64,000 nt of DNA from Serratia surfactantfaciens (GCF_001642805.2 NZ_CP016948.1:3100001-3164000); one strand, 5' to 3'; shown: positions 26,759 through 36,413, counted from the stretch's first letter. A program made the numbers and translations. The notes: a model not told the origin generated them from the letters alone.

Positions 26759-27446
26759 AACGGAAGGCGATCAGCTCGCCGCGCTTGCCGGACAACGCCT
26801 CGTCCCAGTAGCGCTGCGGCACATAGTAATGCAGCCTTTCCAACGCGGCGTTCATCATGTCCTGATTGATCGCATGCCCGACGTTCTCTTCCACGTCCAG
26901 CGTGAAATCCACGCCGTTGGCCCGTAACGCATCTGCCGCCGCGTGAGCGTGTTGCACCGCGATCACCGCATCCTCCTCGCCGTGGATCAAATGCACCACG
27001 CTGTCGCCGAAAGCCTGTTCAGGCAGCCGGGCGAAACGCCCGCTGAACGCCACCACGCGCCCGGCCAGCCGGGTTTCGGCTTTCAACGCCTCCAGCGCCA
27101 TGATCGCCCCCTGCGAGAACCCTACCAGAGCAGTACCGGCATAGCCCACGCCGCTCAGCTGCTGCCAATGGCGCACCACGGCCACAAACTGCGGCATCAC
27201 TTCAGCGATGCGCGCCGCTCGGTTCTCTTCGGTCACATCCTGCACCGAAAACCACTGGCGCCCGCCGCCGTTGCCGAAAGCGTCGGGGCCACCGATGCTC
27301 ACCACCTGTGCCTGGGGAAAATCTTTGGCGAAATAGCGGCCGATCTCCCCCATCGCCAGCGGGTTGTCGCCGACACCGTGAAACAGCAAGATCAGCTGCG
27401 CCGCCGGGGTTGCCGGGCTTTGGACAACGAAATGCTCATGTTTCAT
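26757..27446 (-). CDS. ypfH: Carboxylesterase YpfH (alpha/beta hydrolase)
   Basis: 229 residues from ATG at 27446 (MKHEHFVVQSP, as E. coli MKHDHFVVQSP); AAGGAG lies 8 bases upstream, so the ATG at 27470 is not used. Catalytic Ser in GFSQGAIM (about 115-122), Asp in HGEEDAVI, His in VGHAINQ. Esterase/phospholipase class of the alpha/beta hydrolases; the natural substrate is unknown. Adjacent to tmcA on the same strand, as in E. coli. Confidence 0.92.
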   Translation of the reverse strand: MKHEHFVVQSPATPAAQLILLFHGVGDNPLAMGEIGRYFAKDFPQAQVVSIGGPDAFGNGGGRQWFSVQDVTEENRAARIAEVMPQFVAVVRHWQQLSGVGYAGTALVGFSQGAIMALEALKAETRLAGRVVAFSGRFARLPEQAFGDSVVHLIHGEEDAVIAVQHAHAAADALRANGVDFTLDVEENVGHAINQDMMNAALERLHYYVPQRYWDEALSGKRGELIAFR

Positions 27447-27566
27447 CGATGACTCCTTAATAGTATTCAAATCTGGCGCAGCGACAGTCGTCGCCGCACC
27501 GCTGACAGCTACTATACGCCGCTGAGAAATCGGGAAAATCGGGTTTTATTGAGCGAGTTCTTCAAT

Positions 27567-29579
27567 TTATTGCAACGACTGCGACCAGTCGCGCCAGTAG
27601 CGGCAGTGCTGCGCATTCAGCTGCTCCAGCGCCTGCGCCGTTTCGTGTCGCCAGTGGCGCAGCAAGGCTTTCTGGCCGTTGACGCCCGCCTGCTCCGCGC
27701 AGGCCGCCGGAGATTGCCGCCGCTGCAGGTGGCCGCGCAGCGCAGGCAGCGGCAGGTTGCTGGCCAACAGCAAGCGCTGCAACGCCCCCAGGCTGGCTTC
27801 GAGCGGCCGATGGGCGAAGGCGAAACCGGCCAGTTCGCGCCAGTCCTCTTCGCCGAGCGACGTGTCGCCGTCATCGCCCGGGATCGCCAGCACGAGTTCG
27901 ACACGCTGCCGCAGCCAGGGCCAGTCGCGCGCCAGGTGCTTGTGCGCCGCATGTCGCAGCGCCTCCCCTTGCTCGCTCAAGGGCAAGATGGCCATCGCGG
28001 TATAGCAGCCGCTGCTGGCCTCCGGCTTGCTGCCAATGCGCACCAGCTCGAACCCGCAGGATTGCCAAAAGCGCCATAGCGGCTCGGTATAGCCGAAGCT
28101 GACCGACAGAAAATCCAGCCCCTGCGCCTGGCGGCGTTGCCGCTCGACCAGCTGACGCGCAATGCCCTGTCGCCGCAACGCCGGCAGCGTCGCGATGCGG
28201 GTAATGCGCCGTGAGCGCAGCGTCGGCGCCCACCATTGTCCGCCATGGGCCGCCAACGACTGCGCCACCAGATTGCCGCGCGGCCGGCGCCGGCCGGCCC
28301 ACACCTCGTGCGCCAACTCGGCGCTCAATCCGCCTTCGTCCACCAGCCACACGGCGCCGACCACCTCCAGTCCGGCCTGCGCCAGCCCGAAATGCATGCC
28401 GGGCGCGTCCATCAGCCGGCGCAAATCCAGCGGCGAGGTGCGGTAATGCGCGCTGCTCAGCAACGCGTAGAAGCGCGCCAGCCGCTGCGGCTCGGCGCAC
28501 AGCTCAGGCTGTTCCGCCTGGCTGTAATGGATCGCCTGGCCATCCGCCGGCCAGACGGGCAATTCGTTGAACAACAGTGCATTGTCCGTTACCCGCTCCA
28601 GCGCATCGCCCTGCGCCCAGCGCATCGGCTGTTGCAGGCTCAGTGGCTGGTAGGACGGCAGCTCAGCGCAAAATTTCAGTAAAAAACCACGACCGGTGCC
28701 TTCATAGCCCTGCACCGTGGTAGTTAACAGCACGCGCGGGAAATAGCCGATCAGCTGCTGCAACAGCGGCGCGGGGATCGCCGCCGCCTCATCCACCAGC
28801 AGCCACCCCACGGCGCTGACGTCCCCCTCCCGGCACTGCGCCAGCAAAGCATCGGGAGCCCAAAACTGCGCGCGCCCCTGCGCCCATTCCCCAGCCACCT
28901 GCGTAGCGGCGCGGCTCGGCCCGGTGATCCAGCAGATCAACGGCGACTGCGCCACCAGCATGCCGGCCAGCGTCGATTTGCCGCGGCCGCGGGCGGCGGT
29001 CAACACCCATACGCCGGATTCGGCCTGCAACAGCGTCGTCAGTATCGCCCGTTGTTCGTCGGTCGGTTGGCCATCCGGCGGCCGCCAGTCCGCGCGCGCC
29101 GGCAGCGCGGCCAGCGCCAGAGGCGCATCCTGCCGCCAGACAGTCACTTCGCTGTCGTCAGCCAGATGGTGCTGCAGATGGTGAATGAAATGCGGAGTGG
29201 TGATCGGCTGCGGGCAATCGCTCCAGCGCAGGCTGTCGCCGTCCGGCTGCTGCGGCCATTGCCGCCATGGCGGCGTCAGCAGCAGCAGCCAGCTGCCGGC
29301 GCGCAGCGCGCCGCACAGCGCCGCCAACGCTTCCACGTCCAGCGACTGGCCGGCGTCGAACACCGCGTGCAGCCGCTCTTGCCCCAGCAATTGGCGCACC
29401 GCGCCGCTCGCCAAAGCCGCCTGACCGGGCGGCGGGTTTTCCCCCACCCACGGCCAGTCGCCCGGCAGCGTCGCCGCCAGTCGCTGCGCCTGTTCGCGGC
29501 ACCAGTCGGGCTCACCGCTGAGCACCAGCAGGCGCCGGATGCCCTGCCGCCGCATGAGTTGTTGCGCTGCCTGTAACAT
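27567..29579 (-). CDS. tmcA: tRNA(Met) cytidine acetyltransferase
   Basis: Forms N4-acetylcytidine at the wobble base of elongator tRNA-Met, using acetyl-CoA and ATP. 670 residues (E. coli 671). RNA helicase-like module with Walker A RGRGKSTLAG (about 197-206) and Walker B LLVDEAAAIP (about 259-268); GNAT module with RRQGIARQLVERQRRQAQG and the C-terminal tRNA-binding tail. It is 54 bases downstream of ypfJ, whose terminator separates them. Very GC-rich, which creates many false antisense frames. Confidence 0.93.
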   Translation of the reverse strand: MLQAAQQLMRRQGIRRLLVLSGEPDWCREQAQRLAATLPGDWPWVGENPPPGQAALASGAVRQLLGQERLHAVFDAGQSLDVEALAALCGALRAGSWLLLLTPPWRQWPQQPDGDSLRWSDCPQPITTPHFIHHLQHHLADDSEVTVWRQDAPLALAALPARADWRPPDGQPTDEQRAILTTLLQAESGVWVLTAARGRGKSTLAGMLVAQSPLICWITGPSRAATQVAGEWAQGRAQFWAPDALLAQCREGDVSAVGWLLVDEAAAIPAPLLQQLIGYFPRVLLTTTVQGYEGTGRGFLLKFCAELPSYQPLSLQQPMRWAQGDALERVTDNALLFNELPVWPADGQAIHYSQAEQPELCAEPQRLARFYALLSSAHYRTSPLDLRRLMDAPGMHFGLAQAGLEVVGAVWLVDEGGLSAELAHEVWAGRRRPRGNLVAQSLAAHGGQWWAPTLRSRRITRIATLPALRRQGIARQLVERQRRQAQGLDFLSVSFGYTEPLWRFWQSCGFELVRIGSKPEASSGCYTAMAILPLSEQGEALRHAAHKHLARDWPWLRQRVELVLAIPGDDGDTSLGEEDWRELAGFAFAHRPLEASLGALQRLLLASNLPLPALRGHLQRRQSPAACAEQAGVNGQKALLRHWRHETAQALEQLNAQHCRYWRDWSQSLQ

Positions 29580-29596
29580 AAGGCTATCTCAATCCG

Positions 29597-29624
29597 AAAA
29601 AAATGCCGGAGTCAGGCTCCGGCA
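29597..29624 (-). terminator. Rho-independent terminator after ypfJ
   Basis: On the minus strand TGCCGGAG / CTCCGGCA with a 5-base loop, followed by seven T. It separates ypfJ from tmcA. Confidence 0.85.
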
Positions 29625-29633
29625 CTTGAGGCG

Positions 29634-30500
29634 TTAACGGGATGCGAAGGTGTTGCAGGTATTGGGATCGCCGCTGTCGAAACCCTGTTTAAACCAGGTG
29701 TAGCGCTGCTGCGAGGTGCCGTGGGTGAAGCTGTCCGGCACCACACGCCCCTGGCTCTGCTGCTGCAGGCGATCGTCGCCAATCGCCTGCGCGGCGTTCA
29801 GCGCCGCCTGCAGGTCGCCCTCTTCCAGCATCTGCTGCTTCTCGGCGTATTTGCCCCACACGCCGGCAAAACAGTCCGCCTGCAGTTCCATTTTCACCGA
29901 CAGGCGGTTTACTTCCGCTTGGCTGGCGCCCTGCTGCATCTGGCGCACCTTCGGCTCGATGCCCAACAGGTTCTGCACGTGGTGGCCGACTTCGTGCGCC
30001 ACCACATAGGCCTGGGCGAAATCACCACCGGCACCCAGCTTGGTCTTCATATCCTGATAGAAAGACAGATCGATATACACCGTTCTGTCGCCCGGGCAGT
30101 AGAACGGCCCCATCGCCGCCTGACCGGTGCCGCAGCTGGTGCGCGTCACGCTGCGGTACATCACCAGCTTCGGCGGTTGATAGGTTTTGCCCATGCGCTG
30201 GAAAATCTCTTTCCAGTTATCCTCGGTCGAGGCCAGCACCACCGAGGTGAACTTGGCCAGTTCATCATCTTTCGGACTGATGTTGGCGCTCTGCTGTTGA
30301 CCCTGCGGTGCGACGTTACCGCCGTTCAATAGCGGTGACAGATCGATACCGTAATAGCCGGCCACCAGCACCACCACCAGAATGACAATTCCGCCCTTGC
30401 CGCGCGGCACGCGAAAGCCGCCGCCACCGCCGCCCAAACCTGAAGATTGCCCGCGACGATCCTCAACATTGTCACTTTCCCGACGCCCTTGCCAACGCAT
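29634..30500 (-). CDS. ypfJ: Membrane-anchored neutral zinc metallopeptidase YpfJ
   Basis: 288 residues. A glycine-rich cytoplasmic start ([28 protein letters not shown]) leads to one transmembrane segment ([19 protein letters not shown]); the rest is periplasmic. The zinc motif HEVGHHVQN (about 169-177) and ELQADCFAG (third ligand) are intact, and [18 protein letters not shown] sequence (here [14 protein letters not shown]) is the family signature. Substrate unknown. Position purC-ypfJ-tmcA as in E. coli. Confidence 0.92.
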   Translation of the reverse strand: MRWQGRRESDNVEDRRGQSSGLGGGGGGFRVPRGKGGIVILVVVLVAGYYGIDLSPLLNGGNVAPQGQQQSANISPKDDELAKFTSVVLASTEDNWKEIFQRMGKTYQPPKLVMYRSVTRTSCGTGQAAMGPFYCPGDRTVYIDLSFYQDMKTKLGAGGDFAQAYVVAHEVGHHVQNLLGIEPKVRQMQQGASQAEVNRLSVKMELQADCFAGVWGKYAEKQQMLEEGDLQAALNAAQAIGDDRLQQQSQGRVVPDSFTHGTSQQRYTWFKQGFDSGDPNTCNTFASR

Positions 30501-30667
30501 AAATATACTCCAGATATTTCCACTGCTCGTTGAAGTTGCGCCGCGATCGTAAGCGCAAAGGCAGCTTCAAGCCTGAGTGGGATAGGTTTTAGTCATCTCG
30601 CATCCATCATTATAAATGGTCTGCCGCGGAGGAAATGTAGAAATTTTCTGGAAAAACGCAGAATAGC

Positions 30668-30691
30668 GGGGCGATCCGGCCGGATCGCCCC
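30668..30691. repeat. Perfect 24-base palindrome downstream of purC
   Basis: GGGGCGATCCGG followed at once by its exact reverse complement, 18 bases after the purC stop. It has no good T-tract, so it is either a weak purC terminator or 3'-end stabilising hairpin. Confidence 0.6.
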
Positions 30692-30709
30692 GAATGGCGG
30701 TGCCAACGC

Positions 30710-31423
30710 TTAGTCGAGCTTCACGCCGATGCGGCGCGCCACTTCTTCGTAGGCCTCGATCAGGCCGCCCAGGCTTTGACGGAAGCGGTCTTTGTCCATC
30801 TTGTCCAGGGTGTTTTTGTCCCACAGGCGGCTGCCGTCCGGCGAGAATTCATCGCCCAGCACCACTTCGCCATTGAACAGGCCGAATTCCAGCTTGAAGT
30901 CGACCAGGATCAGGCCGGCGTCGTCGAACAGCTGGGTCAATACCTCGTTGGCGCGGTAGCTCAGCTCACGCATGCGCGCCAGGTGCTCTTTGCTGACCCA
31001 GCCGAAGGTTTCGCAGTAGGATTCGTTGACCATCGGATCGTGCATGGCGTCGTTTTTCAGGAACAGATCGAACAGCGGCGGGTTCAGCACCAGACCTTCT
31101 TCGATGCCCAGACGCTTCACCAGCGAACCGGCGGCGCGGTTGCGGATCACGCATTCCACCGGCACCATGTCCAGTTTCTTCACCAGCACTTCGTTGTCGG
31201 ACAGCAGACGCTCCATCTGGGTCGGGATGCCGGCTTCTTCCAGTTTGCTCATGATGAAATGGTTGAACTTGTTGTTCACCATGCCTTTGCGATCGAACTG
31301 CTCAATGCGCTGACCATCCAGTGCTGACGTATCGTTGCGGAACTCCAACACCAACAGATCGGGATTCTCGGTGGTGTAAACGGTTTTTGCCTTTCCGCGA
31401 TACAGCTCAGCTAGCTTTTGCAT
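30710..31423 (-). CDS. purC: Phosphoribosylaminoimidazole-succinocarboxamide synthase
   Basis: Purine synthesis enzyme joining CAIR and aspartate with ATP. 237 residues, the same as E. coli PurC, with the start [38 protein letters not shown] and [23 protein letters not shown] motifs. A terminator (31568-31591) separates it from bamC, and a PurR-like box lies at 31541-31556, so it has its own promoter. Confidence 0.96.
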   Translation of the reverse strand: MQKLAELYRGKAKTVYTTENPDLLVLEFRNDTSALDGQRIEQFDRKGMVNNKFNHFIMSKLEEAGIPTQMERLLSDNEVLVKKLDMVPVECVIRNRAAGSLVKRLGIEEGLVLNPPLFDLFLKNDAMHDPMVNESYCETFGWVSKEHLARMRELSYRANEVLTQLFDDAGLILVDFKLEFGLFNGEVVLGDEFSPDGSRLWDKNTLDKMDKDRFRQSLGGLIEAYEEVARRIGVKLD

Positions 31424-31540
31424 CTTACTTACTCCAGTGATGTATCCCCGTTGTCTCCCGAGCGCGGCCCGAAATTAGGGGGTATAGAATTGACCTAATG
31501 AATTCTTTGGCGTGCCGGACACTATTGTGCCAAACCTGCG

Positions 31541-31556
31541 ACGCAAACGATACCGT
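31541..31556. promoter_or_regulatory. PurR-box-like operator upstream of purC
   Basis: ACGCAAACGATACCGT matches the consensus ACGCAAACGTTTTCGT at 13 of 16 bases, including the whole left half. Located 118 bases before the purC ATG and 12 bases after the bamC terminator. The weaker right half suggests looser repression than at purMN. Confidence 0.65.
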
Positions 31557-31567
31557 ATAGACAAAAC

Positions 31568-31592
31568 AAAAAGGGGCCGAGGCCCCTTTTTG
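31568..31592 (-). terminator. Rho-independent terminator after bamC
   Basis: AAAAAGGGGCC / GGCCCCTTTTT separated by GA, directly after the bamC stop. Symmetric A/T tracts would let it act on either strand. Confidence 0.88.
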
Positions 31593-31593
31593 A

Positions 31594-32649
31594 TTATTTA
31601 ACGCTGGTTTTACTGAAGGCAGACTGGAATGCCGCCACCAGTGCGTCGTTTTTCGACTGGGTGAGCGGTTTGCCTTTCGGATCGATAAATTGCAGGCTGG
31701 TGCGGTTGTTGAGATCGCCGACCTGCAGTTTGTAATCGCCTTCCGCCAGTTCAGGATCCTTGACGCCCAACGCATCCCAATCGCTGCTGCTCAGGGACTT
31801 GTAGGTCACGGCGACGGTGCCCTGCGGACGGCTGCGGTCACCCACTTTCATCCCCAGTTTTTCGAGCGCCGCCGGCAGGCGATCCCACACTACGGTGTAC
31901 GGGCCGCGCACCACCAGCATCGGCAGGCCGGTGTCATCGGCGCCGCTCTGCACATCCAACGCGCCGAAACGGCTGGCCGTCTGGCTGCTCGCCAGGTTGT
32001 CCTGCTTGTCCAGGCCTTCGATCAGGGTGTTGATCATCATGCCGTTGTAGCGCTGGATCTCAGACTGATCGGTCACCTGCTCGGCCTTGCCCTGCTGCTG
32101 CAGGCCAACGCTTTTCACCACCAGCGCCTGCTGGTAGCCCTGTTGCTGCACGCTGATCTGATAACGGCCTTCGTACTGGTTGTCTTCGTCCAGACGGTTC
32201 CACTTCACCCAGTCGGTGGTCAGGGTCTGACCGGCGTCCTGGCGGGAAGCGATCGCGATGTTCTTCGCCTGCAGCAGGCTGACCACGCGCGACCACAGGT
32301 TCTGGTTCTGCGGGCTGTTTTCCAGCAGCAGCGTGCCGCTGTCGCCGGCGTACTGCGCGCGCGAACCGCTCAGCAGCGCCAACGGCTGCACCGGCGGACG
32401 AATGTCCAGTTGCTTGCCGACGTTGCCTTGCAGCGTCGTGGCGGGAACGTCATAGTTGCCGCTCTGCACCGGCAGGATCATGCCGGACGGCGCGTTCAGC
32501 GCCTTGAGCGGAGCCGCGTCGAGGTAAGCCTCGTCGCCGCTGACCTGGCGCTTGTAGCGCTGATCGCTGCTGCAGGCCGCCAGCATCATCACCAAAGAGA
32601 TGCCCACTACTTTTGCTACCGTCGACTTTTGCAATGAATAAGCCATCAA
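31594..32649 (-). CDS. bamC: Outer-membrane assembly lipoprotein BamC
   Basis: Lipoprotein of the BAM complex that inserts beta-barrel proteins. 351 residues (E. coli 344). Signal sequence with lipobox LAAC at about 24-27 ([22 protein letters not shown]), an unstructured N-terminal segment that contacts BamD ([21 protein letters not shown]), and two helix-grip domains. ATG at 32649 or the next ATG at 32646 are both possible. It lies 13 bases after dapA, in the dapA-bamC operon. Confidence 0.95.
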   Translation of the reverse strand: MMAYSLQKSTVAKVVGISLVMMLAACSSDQRYKRQVSGDEAYLDAAPLKALNAPSGMILPVQSGNYDVPATTLQGNVGKQLDIRPPVQPLALLSGSRAQYAGDSGTLLLENSPQNQNLWSRVVSLLQAKNIAIASRQDAGQTLTTDWVKWNRLDEDNQYEGRYQISVQQQGYQQALVVKSVGLQQQGKAEQVTDQSEIQRYNGMMINTLIEGLDKQDNLASSQTASRFGALDVQSGADDTGLPMLVVRGPYTVVWDRLPAALEKLGMKVGDRSRPQGTVAVTYKSLSSSDWDALGVKDPELAEGDYKLQVGDLNNRTSLQFIDPKGKPLTQSKNDALVAAFQSAFSKTSVK

Positions 32650-32662
32650 ATTTCCCTTAGAG

Positions 32663-33544
32663 TTACAGCAAACCGACGCTTTTCAGCGCGCGCTCCACCA
32701 CCGGGCGGGCGGCTTCGCTCAACGGCGTCATCGGCAGACGCAGCGTATCGGTTGCCATCAATCCCAACGCCTTACAGGCCCACTTCACCGGAATTGGGTT
32801 TGCTTCTACAAATAGATCCTGATGCAACGGCATCAAGCGCTGATTTAAGCGGCGCGCTTCGGCAAATTTGCCCTGCGCCGCCAGCGCGCAAAGTTGCGCC
32901 ATCTCGCGCGCGGCCACGTTGGCCGTCACGGAAATCACCCCTTTGCCGCCCAGTTGCATGAAGTCCAGCCCGCTGGCGTCGTCGCCGCTCAGCAAAATGA
33001 AGTCTTCATCGTCAACCAGCACTTGGATCTGACTAACGCGACTTAAGTTCCCCGTCGCTTCTTTTACAGCAACAATATTCTTGATTTTCGCCAGCCGAGC
33101 GATGGTCGGCGGCAGCATGTCGCAGCCGGTGCGCGAAGGCACGTTGTACAGGATCTGCGGCAGCTCGGTGCTCTCGGCGATCGCCTTGAAGTGCTGATAC
33201 AGCCCTTCCTGCGTCGGCTTATTGTAGTACGGCGTCACCGTCAGACAGCCCACCACGCCGGTGTTGGCGAAGCGGGTGGTGAGCGCGATGGCTTCGGCGG
33301 TGGCGTTGGCGCCGGTGCCGGCGATCACCGGAATGCGGCCGTCGGCCAGCTCCAGCGTCTGCAGCACCACGTCAACGTGCTCGTCATGGGCAAGCGTTGC
33401 GGACTCGCCGGTGGTCCCTACGGAAACGATCGCCGCGGTGCCACTGGCTACATGATAATCGATCAATTTTTTTAGGCTCGCGCGATCGACAGCACCTTTG
33501 TCGTCCATCGGCGTAACCAGTGCAACAATACTTCCCGTAAACAT
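32663..33544 (-). CDS. dapA: 4-hydroxy-tetrahydrodipicolinate synthase
   Basis: First dedicated step of lysine/diaminopimelate synthesis: pyruvate plus aspartate semialdehyde. 293 residues from ATG at 33544 ([13 protein letters not shown]), chosen by homology and GGAGG 8-12 bases upstream; an in-frame start at 33571 is not needed. Motifs: [11 protein letters not shown] (about 43-53), catalytic Tyr in [12 protein letters not shown] (about 133) and Schiff-base Lys in VAVKEATGN (about 161). Divergent from gcvR. Confidence 0.96.
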   Translation of the reverse strand: MFTGSIVALVTPMDDKGAVDRASLKKLIDYHVASGTAAIVSVGTTGESATLAHDEHVDVVLQTLELADGRIPVIAGTGANATAEAIALTTRFANTGVVGCLTVTPYYNKPTQEGLYQHFKAIAESTELPQILYNVPSRTGCDMLPPTIARLAKIKNIVAVKEATGNLSRVSQIQVLVDDEDFILLSGDDASGLDFMQLGGKGVISVTANVAAREMAQLCALAAQGKFAEARRLNQRLMPLHQDLFVEANPIPVKWACKALGLMATDTLRLPMTPLSEAARPVVERALKSVGLL

Positions 33545-33690
33545 TGGCCGTCCCCTCCACAAACAAGTCACTCATGGTACTTTTGCTGCCTATCCAAAAG
33601 CAAGCGCACAACCGCGTTGTAAGCGCTTGGCAGGCGGTTTTTTTTATGTTTACCATGGTAACCCCATTAAGCACGACAGGAAGCGCCATT

Positions 33691-34260
33691 TTGCCTCAGT
33701 CAGACGAACACTATCTCGTGATTACCGCGCTCGGCGCCGACCGCCCCGGAATCGTCAATACCATCACCCGCCACGTCAGCAGTTGCGGATGCAATATCGA
33801 AGATAGCCGTCTGGCCATGCTGGGAGAGGAGTTCACGTTCATCATGCTGCTGTCCGGCAGCTGGAACGCCATCACCCTGATCGAATCCACCCTGCCGCAA
33901 AAAGGCGCGGAGCTGGAGCTGCTGATCGTGATGAAACGCACAAACTCGCACGAAAGGCCGCCGATGCCGGCCACGGTGTGGGTACAGGTTGAAGTGAAGG
34001 ACTCGCCGCACATCATCGAACGTTTTACCGATCTGTTCGACTCCAGCCAGATGAACATCGCCGAGCTGGTATCGCGCACGCAGCCGGCGGACGGCGACCT
34101 GCCGCCGCAGCTGTATATCCAAATCACCGCCCACAGCTCCGGCGATCGGGACGCCTCAAATATTGAGCAAGCCTTCCATCGCCTATGTACAGAATTGAAC
34201 GCGCAAGGCAGTATTAGCGTGGTGAACTATCCACAGCATGATGAAAAAGATGGAGAGTAG
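33691..34260 (+). CDS. gcvR: Glycine cleavage system regulator GcvR
   Basis: Antagonist of the activator GcvA that represses the glycine cleavage operon when glycine is low. Two ACT domains: about 8-75 (YLVITALGADRPGIVNTITRHVSSCGCNIEDSRLAMLG) and 92-175. The start is most likely TTG at 33691 (PQSDEHYLVITALG), because AGGAAG lies at 33678-33683 and the length (189) then fits E. coli GcvR (190); ATG at 33658 is the alternative. bcp follows after 2 bases. Confidence 0.92.
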   Translation: MPQSDEHYLVITALGADRPGIVNTITRHVSSCGCNIEDSRLAMLGEEFTFIMLLSGSWNAITLIESTLPQKGAELELLIVMKRTNSHERPPMPATVWVQVEVKDSPHIIERFTDLFDSSQMNIAELVSRTQPADGDLPPQLYIQITAHSSGDRDASNIEQAFHRLCTELNAQGSISVVNYPQHDEKDGE

Positions 34261-34262
34261 TG

Positions 34263-34727
34263 ATGAGCCCATTGAAAGCCGGTGACACAGCGCCGAAATT
34301 TAGTTTGCCTGACCAGGACGGTGAGGAAATTAATTTGGCCGACTTCCAGGGACAGCGAGTATTGGTCTATTTCTATCCGAAGGCGATGACGCCGGGCTGC
34401 ACCGTGCAAGCCTGCGGCCTGCGGGACAACATGGAAGAATTGAAAAAGGTCGGCGTCGAAGTGCTGGGCATCAGCACCGACAAGCCGGAAAAACTGTCGC
34501 GCTTCGCCGAAAAGGAGCTGCTCAACTTCACGCTGTTGTCTGATGAAGATCATCAGGTGTCGCAACAGTTTGGCGTGTGGGGCGAGAAAACCTTCATGGG
34601 CAAGACCTACGACGGCATTCACCGCATCAGCTTCCTGATCGACGGTAACGGCAAGATTGAAAAAGTGTTTGATGACTTCAAAACCACCAATCACCACGAC
34701 ATCGTGCTGAGCTACCTGCAGCAGTAA
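34263..34727 (+). CDS. bcp: Thioredoxin-dependent peroxiredoxin Bcp
   Basis: Reduces hydroperoxides with thioredoxin. 154 residues (E. coli 156). The peroxidatic C46 and resolving C51 lie in TPGCTVQACGLRD, the 5-residue spacing of BCP-type enzymes. ATG at 34263 is preceded by GGAGAG inside the end of gcvR; the genes are co-transcribed. Confidence 0.95.
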   Translation: MSPLKAGDTAPKFSLPDQDGEEINLADFQGQRVLVYFYPKAMTPGCTVQACGLRDNMEELKKVGVEVLGISTDKPEKLSRFAEKELLNFTLLSDEDHQVSQQFGVWGEKTFMGKTYDGIHRISFLIDGNGKIEKVFDDFKTTNHHDIVLSYLQQ

Positions 34728-34732
34728 TCCTC

Positions 34733-34760
34733 ACGAAGCGCAGCGCCTGCTGCGCTTCGT
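34733..34760. terminator. 12-bp perfect hairpin between bcp and perM
   Basis: ACGAAGCGCAGC / GCTGCGCTTCGT with a 4-base loop, between convergent genes. There is little T-tract, so termination on either strand would be weak; it may mainly protect 3' ends. Confidence 0.6.
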
Positions 34761-34770
34761 CTCTCCCCGG

Positions 34771-35847
34771 TCAGTCGGCCTTGTCTTCCAGTTCCACCCG
34801 CAGTTCATCCGGCCAGGCGTGGATCACCGCCTTCACCAGCGTCGCCAGCGGTATGGCGAAAAACACCCCCCAGAAGCCCCACATGCCGCCGAACACGATC
34901 ACCGACAGGATAATCACCAGCGGATGCAGGTTGACCGCCTCGGAGAACAAAATCGGCACCAGCAGGTTGCCGTCCAGTCCCTGCACCACCAGATAGGCGA
35001 CGATCAGCGTCCAGAAATCGGCGCCGACGCCCCACTGGAACAGCGCCACCACCACCACCGGTATGGTGACCAGCACCGCGCCGATGTAGGGGATCAACAC
35101 CGAGAAGCCCACCAACACCGCCAACAGCAGCGAGTAGCGCATGTCCAGCACGGCGAACACCAGGTAGGTCGCCACGCCGACAATCACCATCTCCAGCACC
35201 TTGCCGCGGATGTAGTTGGTGATCTGTTGATTCATCTCGTTCCAAACCTGGCCGGCCAGACCGCGATTGCGCGGCAGCACGCGGCGCACCGCGTTCAGCA
35301 GTTGCTCTTTGTCCTTCAACAGGAAGAACATCATCATCGGCACCAGGATCAGATAGATAGCCAGCGTCAGCAGGCCGACCAGCGATGCCAGCGAGAATTT
35401 CACCACCGATTCGCCCATGCCGGACAACCGGCTGCGCAAGTTTTCCGCCATCATGTCGATGATGCCGGCATCCACCAACGCCGGATAACGCTTCGGCAGC
35501 GTCGCGGCGAAGTTATAGAACTGATTGAGCATGCCCGGCAGATCGCTCATCAGATTGATGCCCTGCTGCCAGGCGGTCGGCGCGACGACGAACACCAGCA
35601 GCATGGCGACGCCCGCGAACACCAGCAGCATGATGCTCGCCGCCCAGGTGCGCGAACAGCCGATGCGCTGCAGGCGCGCGGTCGGCCATTCCAGCAGATA
35701 GGCCAGTACGATGGCAACCAGCAGCGGGGTCAGAATGCCGTGCAGAAAATAAAGAATGAGGAAGCCGGCGACCAGAATCACCAGCAGCGCGATAGCCTGC
35801 GGATCGGTGAAACGGCGGCGGTACCACTGTAATAACATCTCCAGCAT
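34771..35847 (-). CDS. perM: AI-2E-family membrane transporter PerM
   Basis: 358 residues from ATG at 35847 (MLEMLLQWYRRRFTDPQAIALL, almost the same as E. coli PerM); GAGGAG lies upstream, so the ATG-like start at 35961 is not used. About eight hydrophobic segments and the family signature LLAVLVGFSVLIPYIGAVLVTIPV, LDGNLLVPILFSEAVNLHPLVIILSV. Putative permease; substrate not established. Position between bcp and bepA as in E. coli. Confidence 0.92.
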   Translation of the reverse strand: MLEMLLQWYRRRFTDPQAIALLVILVAGFLILYFLHGILTPLLVAIVLAYLLEWPTARLQRIGCSRTWAASIMLLVFAGVAMLLVFVVAPTAWQQGINLMSDLPGMLNQFYNFAATLPKRYPALVDAGIIDMMAENLRSRLSGMGESVVKFSLASLVGLLTLAIYLILVPMMMFFLLKDKEQLLNAVRRVLPRNRGLAGQVWNEMNQQITNYIRGKVLEMVIVGVATYLVFAVLDMRYSLLLAVLVGFSVLIPYIGAVLVTIPVVVVALFQWGVGADFWTLIVAYLVVQGLDGNLLVPILFSEAVNLHPLVIILSVIVFGGMWGFWGVFFAIPLATLVKAVIHAWPDELRVELEDKAD

Positions 35848-36069
35848 CAGAGCGGGCTCCTCGAGATTTGACGGGCGGGCATGACGATTCCTGTGACGGG
35901 CCTGGTTAAAGCATAGATAGAACGGGCGCACGCGGGGGTGCAAAGCACTCAGAGTACCCAAAGTTCGCCATACATCAACAGCGATTTGGCTGATTTTATC
36001 GCGCGGGCAGGCGATCGGCGCAAAAATCCGCAGACGCCGGTGAACGGCCCCGGGAGGGGCCGCTGAAGA

Positions 36070-36165
36070 TTACAGCGAGGTACTGATGGAGAGAGGCGAA
36101 CCGACCGCCAATGCGAACAACAACACACAGCCGATCGCGATTGCCGCCGCCAGATCATTTTTCAT
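36070..36165 (-). CDS. Possible 31-residue single-pass membrane peptide
   Basis: Minus-strand ATG at 36165 opens MKNDLAAAIAIGCVLLFALAVG and ends after 31 residues with ...SPLSISTSL. It has a fair ribosome site (AGGGACGGGAC) and one hydrophobic helix. GATAAT at about 36191-36196 could be a -10 box. I recognise no family. It could be a real small membrane protein or toxin, or chance. Confidence 0.45.
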   Translation of the reverse strand: MKNDLAAAIAIGCVLLFALAVGSPLSISTSL

Positions 36166-36250
36166 TGTCCCGTCCCTTGATGCTTAAAGTGATTATCGCC
36201 ACGAACTCTGTCGGTTCTTACGTTGATAGCCTTTTTCGATGCACGCCGTT

Positions 36251-36273
36251 AAAAACCCCCGCCAGGGCGGGGG
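36251..36273 (-). terminator. Strong minus-strand terminator
   Basis: GC-only 8-bp stem CCCCCGCC / GGCGGGGG (loop of 2) followed on the minus strand by TTTTT. No protein gene lies upstream of it on that strand, hence the small-RNA proposal. Confidence 0.75.
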
Positions 36274-36302
36274 AGAAAACGTTCTGGTGCATCAAGTATT
36301 AC

Positions 36303-36326
36303 AAGGAGGTCATGAGGGATTGCTAA
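36303..36326 (+). other. Perfect Shine-Dalgarno with four-codon reading frame
   Basis: AAGGAGGT at 36303-36310, one base, then ATG AGG GAT TGC TAA (36312-36326). A full 8-base match to the 16S anti-SD before such a short frame resembles a leader peptide or ribosome-standby site, but no downstream gene obviously depends on it. Confidence 0.4.
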
Positions 36327-36413
36327 CCCTAAATGACTATTTCAAGCTAGGATTATTCCCAGAACATGGCAAGCGATCGCGTCGAGGTTATCCGCACTTT
36401 GAGATAAACCTCA

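Larger units (their letters stand above)
36251..36337 (-). ncRNA. Candidate small antisense-type RNA
   Basis: Minus strand: TTGCCA (36372-36367), 17 bases, TAGCTT (36349-36344), then about 85 bases to an 8-bp hairpin CCCCCGCC / GGCGGGGG followed by TTTTT (36273-36251). The RNA would be complementary to the plus-strand AAGGAGGT and mini-ORF at 36303-36326. No known RNA family recognised. The terminator is strong; the -10 box is weak. Confidence 0.35.
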
